Shown here piece after piece: positions 51,006 through 58,895 of a stretch of 64,000 nt of DNA. Under the pieces are notes generated by a model, which searched no databases, was not told the origin of the DNA, and saw nothing but the letters and a program-made list of their open reading frames with translations. The position numbers and the translations under genes are program-made. Each line of letters starts with the position of its first letter. The first letter of the stretch is position 1. Source of the stretch: UBA7488 sp964414185 (GTDB lineage: Bacteria; Pseudomonadota; Alphaproteobacteria; CAAHEQ01; UBA3637); contig CAYPVK010000008.1 of the NCBI GenBank assembly GCA_964414185.1, forward strand, positions 17,133-81,132. Reading direction: 5' to 3'.

Positions 51006-53186
51006 CTATTCTTCCAACATTTCTTCAAAATCGGCCAATTCGCCCTGCATCAAAGTTTTAAGCGCCTGCATATCGGTTTCTTCACGCTGAGCCACAACCC
51101 AATACGGAACAAACGGTGCTGTCGGCAAAGCACATTTTTTCTTCATGCCTTTATCCAAATACCAACGCGGTGCATCGGCTAAAATCGGACGGTTCAAAAA
51201 ACCTTGGAACAACACGTATTGTTTCAACATATCCAAACTCATCATGCTGGATGCGCCGACAACGTTTGAACTTTGCAAAGAACGTGAGATATTCGCCGCA
51301 AACGGATTTGTTTGTTGCGAAAACCCTTCCGTTCTTGACGATGACGCCACTTCAATCGTTTTCGATCCGATCATTTTTGAAAAACGTTCGGCGGTTTGTT
51401 CGTTGTTTTGAGCCAAAATAACTTTGGCCGCTGTTGTCGTGATAATCGTTTCCAAATCGTCCTTGCCGTATTGGCCGGAGATTTGTCCCAAATCCTGCCC
51501 GATTAACAAATAAGACACTTTTTGCCCGCGCCCGACGGCCGGCCCGTCTTTAACGGCTGCCAATTTAGGCATTTGCGGGAATTCGTCCAAAACAAACAAA
51601 ACCGGGAACGGGCCCGCTTTTTCACCATGATTGTTGACGAAATTCGGCGGATTGGAAATCAAATATGAACTCATCAATTCAACAAAAATCCCGGTAATAA
51701 CGTTCAAAGTTCTGGCATCGACTTGGTTAACCGACAAATAAACGGCAATCGGTTTCATTTCGCCGGTAATCGGATCACGCATACCGCGAATATCTTTAAA
51801 AGTCAAATCGGAAAATTTCGTTCTGTCGCGCACGGCCGAGTTTTTAAAAATACCGATACCCGTCAAAGCCGTTGACATAATGGATCCGCGCTCTTTATCA
51901 GGCGTTGCGCCCAATTGGTTAAGTTCTATCATCGCGCGGCGCGCATAACCGAAACGGTTACATTCATTGACGGCCATATCCAACAAATCGCGCATCGGGT
52001 CGGCCATCATTGCCATTTGATCGCCTTCGTCCGCACGGCGTTTAATATCGGCGGCAATTTTCATTTGCGCATCATTGAGCCAATCCAAAATCATTGCGAT
52101 ACACGGTTCTTTGCCGTGCCACATTTCGGGCAACCCTTCCCACGTGCCGACCGGCGCATAATTGTCTATCGTCAATTTGCCGTTTTTAAGAGCATCCAAA
52201 GCAATACGCGCACTGTTATCGCCCATTTCGGCATAATAAGTTTCCAATACCGCGGCATCTTCTTTGTCAAAAGCACCTTCCATCAAACGGGAAGCAAAAT
52301 AATCATTAGCTCTCGCCCGTTCGCATTTGCTGGAAATGAATTGCAAAAAACCTACCATCGCATTACGGCCGGTTTTTGACCAGTGCGGATCGGCCCCGCC
52401 TTTGGGTTCTTCCACCAACACGTTAACCATGGATTCGATATACGTATCGCGTTCTTTGCCGAGCGGCGGCAAACAATTCGCCGACAACGGATTCCAAGCC
52501 GGGTAATAAATTCCTTTTTCGGGATCATCTTCCGCTCCCCAGTTAATTACGAACACGGGGCCTTGCGTTGCACGATAACCCGTTGTGTTATAACATAATT
52601 CCGGCTTAGGGTCATTGACGATAAGGCTGATGCCGGGAGATTCCAAAATGGTCGGAATTACGACGCCGACGGTTTTACCGGTTCCCGGAGGCGCAACAAC
52701 TAAGGCCGACAACGTTTCGGGCATTTTTAAAAGTTTGCCTTTAAAACGTCCCAAAACGATAATAAATCCGTTAAAGAGGCCCATTTTCTTCACATCGGCA
52801 TATTCGGCCATACGCCCCCCACCGAAAATTTTGGGCATATATTCATAAGGGTTTGTAAAAATGCCGATTAAAAAAATCGCGATAAACGCAATAAACGGCA
52901 AGAACGGCAAATACAATGACCAATGCGTGGTCGGGGAGCTTGAAAAAGTCGAAAACCACCGACCATACGTTTGTGCCAAATAGACAATATTTCCGGCAGC
53001 TTTTTTCCAAAAGTCAACCGCTTGGCCAAGCGTGATAATACTGAAACCTTCCCGAGCCCACAGTTGCATCGGCATCATCAATAAAGCAAGCAAGTACAAC
53101 GCCAAAACGGACCATATGACCGTCCAAAAAATCCATGCAATAAACTTGCCTTGATCTTCATATGCTTCATCACGTCTAAAAGCCAT
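51006..53186 (-). CDS. virD4: Type IV secretion coupling protein (VirD4/TraG family)
   Basis: A 726-residue membrane ATPase that recruits DNA-protein or effector substrates to a type IV secretion channel. Two N-terminal membrane segments (about 16-40 and 92-111) are followed by the ATPase: Walker A VAPPGTGKTVG (165-172), LIVNDPKPELCYNTTGYRA, Walker B VLFVLDEFPQM, GQDLGQISGQYGKDDLETII and a late QNNEQTAERFSKMIGSKT. The C-terminus is acidic (ELADFEEMLEE), as seen where coupling proteins bind partners. No VirB genes are in the window. The gene is in an operon with the proteins on both sides. Confidence 0.9.
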   Translation of the reverse strand: MAFRRDEAYEDQGKFIAWIFWTVIWSVLALYLLALLMMPMQLWAREGFSIITLGQAVDFWKKAAGNIVYLAQTYGRWFSTFSSSPTTHWSLYLPFLPFIAFIAIFLIGIFTNPYEYMPKIFGGGRMAEYADVKKMGLFNGFIIVLGRFKGKLLKMPETLSALVVAPPGTGKTVGVVIPTILESPGISLIVNDPKPELCYNTTGYRATQGPVFVINWGAEDDPEKGIYYPAWNPLSANCLPPLGKERDTYIESMVNVLVEEPKGGADPHWSKTGRNAMVGFLQFISSKCERARANDYFASRLMEGAFDKEDAAVLETYYAEMGDNSARIALDALKNGKLTIDNYAPVGTWEGLPEMWHGKEPCIAMILDWLNDAQMKIAADIKRRADEGDQMAMMADPMRDLLDMAVNECNRFGYARRAMIELNQLGATPDKERGSIMSTALTGIGIFKNSAVRDRTKFSDLTFKDIRGMRDPITGEMKPIAVYLSVNQVDARTLNVITGIFVELMSSYLISNPPNFVNNHGEKAGPFPVLFVLDEFPQMPKLAAVKDGPAVGRGQKVSYLLIGQDLGQISGQYGKDDLETIITTTAAKVILAQNNEQTAERFSKMIGSKTIEVASSSRTEGFSQQTNPFAANISRSLQSSNVVGASSMMSLDMLKQYVLFQGFLNRPILADAPRWYLDKGMKKKCALPTAPFVPYWVVAQREETDMQALKTLMQGELADFEEMLEE

Positions 53187-53210
53187 TTTTCATACCTCAA
53201 ATTTCAAATT

Positions 53211-54362
53211 TTAAAATATGCTTCGAATAATTTCGACCATGTCCATATCGACAGGTTCGCCGGCAGGCGGGATACCGTTTCCGACACCGGGCAACTCATC
53301 AGGACCACCCATGCCGGTACGACACACAAGCACACCCGATTTTTCCCAAGTCGCAATCATGTCTTCTGCATTAATGATATTTCCTTCTTTTTCGACCAAA
53401 ACGGGTTTGACCGCCATTTCACGTTCACCATGCTTATGCAACTTGTCTTCAAACGATTTGGCCAATGTGCTTACCAAGTACACGGGCGACGTACGGTGCG
53501 AACTTTCCGAAAACCACAGCGGATCTTCGTTATTAAAGCGTTCTTCATCCGCCAACCAATCGCCCTTTTGCGTATCCAAAACCATCAGCAGAATTTTTAC
53601 CGAATCAATTGCGACGTAATCCACATGCATTCCGCCCATATCGACATCGGCCACAACTTTATAACCGGACTTAATCAAAAGGGCGGGAATGTCTTCGTTC
53701 AAAGCCGTACGTTCGGGCATTTTAATGTCATCCAACGGAATATTGGCAAAATCTTCATCATCCAAAAAGGACGGCATGGTTTTGGCCGACTCTTTTTTCG
53801 GTACCGACGAAGTACCCGGGACGGAAGCCGCTCCGAACAACCCGGCCGCATCGCCGGCAGACGGCATTGTTTGAACATTCGATGTACCCATGCCGACCGC
53901 TCCCGACGCATAAACGGGGGCTTGAGATGTATTTGACGTTTTGGCGGTCTTTTTTTCAATCGCTTTTGCCGACACATACAGCGGAACGGGACGCACTTTT
54001 TTATGGGATTTTTTCTTCACATACTTAAATTTCCGATTGGTAACGGCAACCTTTTTCCCGCGGAAGAAATACTTGATTTTATTATATGTGCGTTTAAACA
54101 GCTCTTTCCATTTGACTTTCAAAAATAAATTCCAACCGATCAGGAACAACGGAACGGCAAAAATAAGCGTCCACACAAAAATCCAATCACTGGTGGCGGA
54201 AACAACCCAGCCGCTTAAAAATTCATTGTACAAAAAAACCCATGAAGAAAGAGAGAAAATATCAAAATTCCAATTTTGGTACAAGAAGCCTTTGAGCCAC
54301 CACAGAAAAAAAATGCCTGCCCAAACTGCGCCGATCAATAAGGTTCTTTTTAAATTACTCAT
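53211..54362 (-). CDS. Membrane protein of the T4SS coupling operon, nuclease-fold-like C-terminus
   Basis: A 383-residue protein, not recognised. Two membrane helices (about 8-24 and 60-80) are followed by a very basic stretch (85-130), a Ser/Ala/Thr-rich linker (130-190), and a folded domain from about 210: LIKSGYKVVADVDMGGMHVDYVAIDSVKILLMVLDTQ, then a SPVYLVSTLAKSFEDKL block. This alternation resembles NERD/restriction-endonuclease-like folds, but the catalytic residues are not evident. It ends 24 bases before virD4 and is likely its membrane partner. The start at 54362 follows GGAAGG; the upstream TTG is not used. Confidence 0.55.
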   Translation of the reverse strand: MSNLKRTLLIGAVWAGIFFLWWLKGFLYQNWNFDIFSLSSWVFLYNEFLSGWVVSATSDWIFVWTLIFAVPLFLIGWNLFLKVKWKELFKRTYNKIKYFFRGKKVAVTNRKFKYVKKKSHKKVRPVPLYVSAKAIEKKTAKTSNTSQAPVYASGAVGMGTSNVQTMPSAGDAAGLFGAASVPGTSSVPKKESAKTMPSFLDDEDFANIPLDDIKMPERTALNEDIPALLIKSGYKVVADVDMGGMHVDYVAIDSVKILLMVLDTQKGDWLADEERFNNEDPLWFSESSHRTSPVYLVSTLAKSFEDKLHKHGEREMAVKPVLVEKEGNIINAEDMIATWEKSGVLVCRTGMGGPDELPGVGNGIPPAGEPVDMDMVEIIRSIF

Positions 54363-54456
54363 CAAGTTTCAGCCTTCCGTAAAAAATACATAGAGAGATT
54401 ATAACCCAAAAAAGATACTTTGACCAGCAAAAAATAAAAATTGCACAAAAAAACGT

Positions 54457-54485
54457 TTGATTTATTTTTCAAAAAGAAATAATAT
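54457..54485 (+). promoter_or_regulatory. Possible promoter of the HPYW small protein
   Basis: TTGATT (54457-54462), 17-base spacer, TAATAT (54480-54485), about 33 bases before the ATG at 54518. Confidence 0.45.
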
Positions 54486-54517
54486 ATAAAAGTAGGCATA
54501 ATGAAAGGATTTTAAAA

Positions 54518-54835
54518 ATGAAGAAAAAAATTTTAATCACCGTCGCCGTCGCATGCTTGGGTTTAGGTGCCGGCATTTATACTGCCGCCCATATGGACGG
54601 TTTCTCTAAAGTTCCGTCTCTCAAAAAAGAAAAGAACCAAACGTGGGAAGTAACGCATCCGTATTGGACGGGGACTTTCATTAAGGAAGGCGACAACCGC
54701 ATTTACCTGACAACGACGGGGGATTATGCCACGATTATATCCGATGAAAACGGCATTTTGACTGTCAAATGGGATAATTGGGGGACTGAATCATTTGCGT
54801 GCGATCAAGACCATAAATGCGCTTTAAAAAAGTAG
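54518..54835 (+). CDS. Small exported protein with HPYW domain
   Basis: A 105-residue protein. The N-terminus is a signal peptide or membrane anchor (residues 1-24, KKKILITVAVACLGLGAGIY). Residues about 41-95 are a compact beta-rich module: TWEVTHPYWTGTFIKEGDN, a middle TTTGDYATII, and LTVKWDNWGTESF. The same order of features (HPYW, GD, W near the end) is at residues 328-380 of the GT2 protein at 31193-32419. Two cysteines (C95 and C101) near the end could form a disulphide. The function is unknown, perhaps carbohydrate or lipid binding. AAAGGA precedes the ATG. Confidence 0.7.
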   Translation: MKKKILITVAVACLGLGAGIYTAAHMDGFSKVPSLKKEKNQTWEVTHPYWTGTFIKEGDNRIYLTTTGDYATIISDENGILTVKWDNWGTESFACDQDHKCALKK

Positions 54836-54849
54836 CTGCCGTCTTTTCC

Positions 54850-55131
54850 TTAATTAGCGCGTTTCAATATGATTTCGGGATTATATTCCGGTGAAATATT
54901 GAACGCTTCTTTTTCATATTTGTTTAAAACATATCTGAAATACGTCAGTACAAACAAGCGCGTAGCGGATGACAAGCCCGATTTGCCTCGTGCATTGTCG
55001 ATACGTGAGCACAAATCATGAATTGTCAAACGTTCTCTGGCACAAATATCTGCCAACGATGACCATGTTTCCCGATCCAATCTCATGCTTGTTCTGCGCC
55101 CGTTAACGATAACATTTTTACAAACTAACAT
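54850..55131 (-). CDS. Ribbon-helix-helix domain protein
   Basis: A 93-residue protein of the RHH_4 type found widely in Alphaproteobacteria. TSMRLDRETWSSLADICARERLTIHDLCSRID gives the DNA-contacting strand and helix pair, and the conserved SSATRLFVLTYFR follows. It is presumably a dimeric DNA-binding protein, its targets unknown. AAAGGGGG before the ATG is a good ribosome-binding site. It converges on the HPYW gene with only 14 bases between stops. Confidence 0.82.
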   Translation of the reverse strand: MLVCKNVIVNGRRTSMRLDRETWSSLADICARERLTIHDLCSRIDNARGKSGLSSATRLFVLTYFRYVLNKYEKEAFNISPEYNPEIILKRAN

Positions 55132-55285
55132 TTATCCCCCTTTCCTTTTTTTTATTGGAAGTTATATAATAATTCAATGATAAATTTTCTGCTGACTTTA
55201 ATAGTATAGTATGTTTTGAATAAAAATACAACCTTTAATATGCATTTTTTTCAAAATACACCTAAAAATTGTAAAAAGATAAAAA

Positions 55286-55837
55286 ATGATAAAAAATAAC
55301 CGGATAAAAATCGCCAAAACAACCAGAATTTGTGACCATGCAGGATGCAATGAACCCGGAACCTGTCGTGCACCCAAAGACAGATCTTTAACTTCCTATT
55401 ATTGGTTTTGTCAAAAACATGCGGCTGAATACAATAAAAATTGGGATTTTTATTTGGGCTTGTCAAGCGAAGAAATCGAACAACATTTGCGTAATGACAC
55501 GACTTGGCAACGACCGACATGGAAATTGGGGCAAAACGGATCGTTCAAAACAGATCGACTGTACGATTCTTTCGGAATTTTTGAAGAAGTCGGCTTGGGC
55601 ATGGACGGCAAACACACACCGCCCTTGCCAAAAATAAAACATGAAAAAAAATATGTTGCGGCGGCAAAATTTATGGAATTAGAAATTCCGTTCAGCAAAG
55701 CCGAATTAAAAAAGCAATATAAAAAGCTTGCAAAGCTTTATCATCCCGATACGGCAAAAGGGGATGAAAAGGAAGCGGCAAAATTGTTTCAAAAATTGTC
55801 CGACGCGTATACTTACCTGCTGGAAAGGCTGGGATAA
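55286..55837 (+). CDS. J-domain protein, alphaproteobacterial type
   Basis: A 183-residue co-chaperone-like protein. The N-terminal region has the alphaproteobacterial pattern RICDHAGCNEPGTCRAPKDR and YYWFCQKHAAEYNKNWDFYLGLS, with Cys and His residues that may bind zinc. A J domain closes the protein (about 128-180): LEIPFSKAELKKQYKKLAKL, the HPD motif in YHPDTAKG, then KLSDAYTYLLE. It should stimulate the ATPase of a DnaK. Its special substrate is unknown. No clear ribosome-binding site is visible. Confidence 0.87.
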   Translation: MIKNNRIKIAKTTRICDHAGCNEPGTCRAPKDRSLTSYYWFCQKHAAEYNKNWDFYLGLSSEEIEQHLRNDTTWQRPTWKLGQNGSFKTDRLYDSFGIFEEVGLGMDGKHTPPLPKIKHEKKYVAAAKFMELEIPFSKAELKKQYKKLAKLYHPDTAKGDEKEAAKLFQKLSDAYTYLLERLG

Positions 55838-56565
55838 AAGCGCATTAAGGCAAATTCGCCACGAACTTTCCATGAATGTTTTGTTTGACAGAATAAAAAA
55901 CACATTCACATTTATATTATAAAGTTTTTTAAAATGCCCGAAACGACATTTTCGCCCTTGGCAGCGAATCGAGCCCTTTATTCAAAAATTCTTGCATAAA
56001 TCGATAAAAAATAAAACCGTCATCACATTGCACACAGATTGCCAACGTTAAAAAAATAGATAAAATCGTCGTCTTAAAAGGCAAAACAACCGAATCGGAA
56101 ACACACGGCCGCTTGATTAAAAACGGCGGCATTCATCAAACATTTTATATTTGCAAAGCCGATAATTCTAAAAGCAACTTACGAATATGAAATCAAATTG
56201 AAAAACGATAATAAAACCGAATCGAACAATCGGATTACGGCAAAGAGCGGATGAACGGCGACATACGGATGGAACACAGATTCGCTCTTTATACAATGCA
56301 AGGATTTTAAAATTTCACTTAAATCGGGCCTCGCAAATCAATCACATCTTGAATATCATTCAATCCGACACCCTTACACCATTTGTTTTTTTTAAGGACA
56401 CAGAACGATAAATAACGTTCTTTAATGTTTTTGAATTTCTTGTATGCACTAAAATTAAAAATAATCAATTTGAACGGCAAACAAGTTTCAAAACCCTGTT
56501 TCGCTCGGGGAAACACTAAAAGGTCAGCTTAAAAAAAAAGGAAATCCGTTTGTTTTTAAATGACA
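55838..56565. other. Intergenic with decayed coding remnant
   Basis: About 730 bases with no intact gene. Two minus-strand ORFs of 65-67 codons here (ending 55929 and 56319) have no ribosome-binding sites and unlikely composition. A broken plus-strand coding stretch lies at 56017-56254. Confidence 0.4.
56017..56254 (+). pseudogene. Remnant of an unknown gene, frameshifted
   Basis: One frame reads PSSHCTQIANVKKIDKIVVL, KGKTTESETHGRLIKNGG and IHQTFYICKADNSKSN before a stop at 56188-56190. An overlapping frame continues TYEYEIKLKNDNKTESNN to a stop at 56252-56254. Composition is protein-like (Lys/Thr/Glu/Asn, beta-prone), there is no start codon or ribosome-binding site, and a frameshift near 56175 would join the two parts. 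I do not recognise the family. It may also be chance open sequence. Confidence 0.35.
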
Positions 56566-56594
56566 AAAAAGACCACCCATAAAGGGCGGCCTTT
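56566..56594 (-). terminator. Terminator after rpmB
   Basis: Minus-strand GGCCGCCC, five-base loop, GGGTGGTC and six T. Confidence 0.85.
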
Positions 56595-56616
56595 CAAATA
56601 ACTGTAAGATAAAGGA

Positions 56617-56910
56617 TTAGATGCCTTTTTTGGCCTTTGCCGTTTCAATGCGTTTGCGCAATTCTTTGGCTTCTTCGGTCAATCTTGAAACCGGTTTGCC
56701 GAGCAAATAGCTGTCAATACCGCCATTTTTTTCAATCGTGCGCAAACCGTTTGAAGTCACGCGCATTTGAATTTGGCTACCCAAAATTTCGCTGTAAACC
56801 GTCACATCTTGCAAATTCGGTTCAAAACGGCGGCGCGTTCTGCGATTCGATTTACTGACATTGTTCCCTGTCTGAACACCTTTTCCTGAAATGAGGCATT
56901 TTTTTGCCAT
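56617..56910 (-). CDS. rpmB: 50S ribosomal protein L28
   Basis: A 97-residue L28 of the large subunit. It opens with KKCLISGKGVQTGNNVSKSNRRTRRRFEPNLQ, the family signature, and continues MRVTSNGLRTIEKNGGIDSYL. It is the longer alphaproteobacterial type with a helical C-terminal extension (RLTEEAKELRKRIETAKAK). AAAGGA lies before the ATG. It is transcribed alone with a terminator. Confidence 0.94.
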   Translation of the reverse strand: MAKKCLISGKGVQTGNNVSKSNRRTRRRFEPNLQDVTVYSEILGSQIQMRVTSNGLRTIEKNGGIDSYLLGKPVSRLTEEAKELRKRIETAKAKKGI

Positions 56911-57083
56911 GGTACTATCCTTTCTTACCTTTGATTCATAAAACTAATGCGTACTTTTACCTTTTTTTAACTCAAAAGTCAAGCACTTTTTTTCATATTT
57001 ATCATCAATATTGCCCTATGACAAAACAATTTACACGGTTTTAGCTTTCAGCGTTTTGAATACACGCCTTTTCAAATGCTTTG

Positions 57084-58895
57084 TTAAAACGGATATAAAT
57101 CCGGCAACGGCTTTTTCTTTTTGGCTTCTTTGCGCTTAATATAAAAATACATAATTAATCCCGCCATGGACATTCCGATAAAAATTCCTGCCAAAATCAA
57201 CAGCCAATCATGTGACGGGCTTTTATTTCCATCCGGTTGTGCCGCCTGCGATTTAACAACATCAGGCATAAAAGACACTTTTTCATCTTCAACCGTTTGA
57301 TTAAATGATTGTGTTTGACCGGACAGATTTGTCGCCGCGGGCTTATTCGTTTGAAGGGGGATTTCACGTGGAATTTCATTTTGACCGTTTGAAATATCCG
57401 TATCAATATTCGCATCCGACGCGGCCCGCATATCTTGTTCCACCCAAATCGTTTCGGCGGGAACCTTGGCCAATCGAATTTGACCCGTTTCGATATCAAA
57501 CCAAGGCACCTCAACGGGCGGAATTGTCAGTGTACCGCTTTTTGTCGGTATCAAAACCACCGTTAATTCTTCATATCCCGAAACACCGTCGGCACTTTCA
57601 TCGGTATGCCGCCGCGGCGCGGACGGGTAAATTTTAAAACCGTCACCCGCAGGTTGTATCAGTTCGGGTAACTTTTCCGCACTCACCCCCGCCGCTTGAA
57701 GCGTCAAAGTACGTTCAATCGGACGGCCGACAACAAATTTGTCGGGCATTTTAAACGATTGAACCAACGTTACCGAAGAGCTGGGCAACCACCATCCCTT
57801 CCATGATGCGGGTTTAGGCAAAACACGAACAATCACGGCATCGCTGTGCGCCGAAACGGGAGCGCCGAAATTGGCTAAGCCGTCAAACAAAATTCCCATA
57901 TCAAATAATTCACCCGGTGTTCGTTGAGCCCTTATACTTTCGCGCGAAGTGCCGTCAAATACGGCGGGATCCAATGTCAATACCCCGGCAGACTTCGGCG
58001 TAACCAAAAACGACCGTTCAACCATTTCAACCGTTTTGCCGTCTTTCATGCCACGGTAAACCTTGTCTTGCCCCAATTGCCGCATATCGGCATCAACCAC
58101 CCGCGGGGGCAACAATTGCCCGTCAATAATTTGAGCGGCATCATACAATACCAATTTATAAATAAAAGAATCGCCCACATATACCTGTTTTTTATCCGCA
58201 GACGCTTGCAATTTCACCGATACCGCGTTCGCCCCCGAAAAAGAAGTTGCGCCTTGAACGACATCCAACGTAACCGGTTTTAATTTTTGACCGTTCAATA
58301 TCAAATTATCCAACGTTACTTTACCGATTTTTAACGGCCTGACATTAAAAACCAATTGGTACGAACGGGACAGTTGCCCGTTGACAATTGAAGTCATTTC
58401 TTGCATTTGTTGCCCCGACACGCGAAAATGGCGCGATACTTCATCCATATCGGGCGCAGCCGTAATCGGTTCGTCGGATGAAAAAATCAACTCTGCCGTT
58501 TCACCCATGCCAATCGTCGGACGAGAAAACGAAACGGTCGCACCCGCCTGTACCGGAATCGGATTGATTAATAAAATCGCCGTTAGACAAAATCCGATTG
58601 TGTATGCCGATATTCGGCTATCCGTATTTCTGAAGAAACGACCAAGGTTTTTATTAAGGCGTCGTGTACAAATCCGTACACAAGCCGAAAATAAAAGCTT
58701 TTTAGATTTTACGCGCAAACGAAAATTTTCACGGTTGCGGACAAAACAATTATAAAAATGCGAAAACACATCTTGCCATCCCACGCATAAATGAATGATT
58801 TTAGGGCGACAGATAAGGTTTTTATTAAGGCGCCGTGTACAAATCCGTACACAAGCCGAAAATAAAAGCATTAGATGTCCCATAAAATTATTCAT
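57084..58895 (-). CDS. batD: BatD-like oxygen-tolerance protein with repeat insertion at the N-terminus
   Basis: A 603-residue frame. From about residue 96 it is a normal BatD: signal-like helix (AYTIGFCLTAILLINPIPVQA), Ig-like domains (ATVSFSRPTIGMGETAELIF, VYVGDSFIYKLVLYD, RSFLVTPKSAGVLTLDP), and a C-terminal membrane helix (about 566-586). The first about 90 codons instead translate a repeated palindromic DNA element: LLFSACVRICTRRLNKNL occurs twice. No ATG, GTG or TTG is in frame between the second copy and the signal helix, so translation must start at 58895 (or 58883) and read through the insertion. It overlaps batB by eight bases. Confidence 0.8.
   Translation of the reverse strand: MNNFMGHLMLLFSACVRICTRRLNKNLICRPKIIHLCVGWQDVFSHFYNCFVRNRENFRLRVKSKKLLFSACVRICTRRLNKNLGRFFRNTDSRISAYTIGFCLTAILLINPIPVQAGATVSFSRPTIGMGETAELIFSSDEPITAAPDMDEVSRHFRVSGQQMQEMTSIVNGQLSRSYQLVFNVRPLKIGKVTLDNLILNGQKLKPVTLDVVQGATSFSGANAVSVKLQASADKKQVYVGDSFIYKLVLYDAAQIIDGQLLPPRVVDADMRQLGQDKVYRGMKDGKTVEMVERSFLVTPKSAGVLTLDPAVFDGTSRESIRAQRTPGELFDMGILFDGLANFGAPVSAHSDAVIVRVLPKPASWKGWWLPSSSVTLVQSFKMPDKFVVGRPIERTLTLQAAGVSAEKLPELIQPAGDGFKIYPSAPRRHTDESADGVSGYEELTVVLIPTKSGTLTIPPVEVPWFDIETGQIRLAKVPAETIWVEQDMRAASDANIDTDISNGQNEIPREIPLQTNKPAATNLSGQTQSFNQTVEDEKVSFMPDVVKSQAAQPDGNKSPSHDWLLILAGIFIGMSMAGLIMYFYIKRKEAKKKKPLPDLYPF
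58644..58698 (-). repeat. 55-bp palindromic repeat, copy A, inside batD
   Basis: Differs from copy B (58815-58869) at one base (58662). It contains GTGTAC-AAATCC-GTACAC, a perfect 6-bp hairpin, flanked by GGC/GCC. It is in the same reading frame as copy B and encodes the same peptide. Confidence 0.9.
58815..58869 (-). repeat. 55-bp palindromic repeat, copy B, inside batD
   Basis: The partner of copy A, in direct orientation, with 116 bases of unrelated sequence between them. Both are followed by TAGAT on the plus strand. The second copy reaches to within 26 bases of the batD start codon. Confidence 0.9.

Noticed and set aside
55929..56516. Two minus-strand ORFs of 65-67 codons
   Set aside because: No ribosome-binding sites. 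The first is antisense to the more protein-like remnant at 56017-56254.
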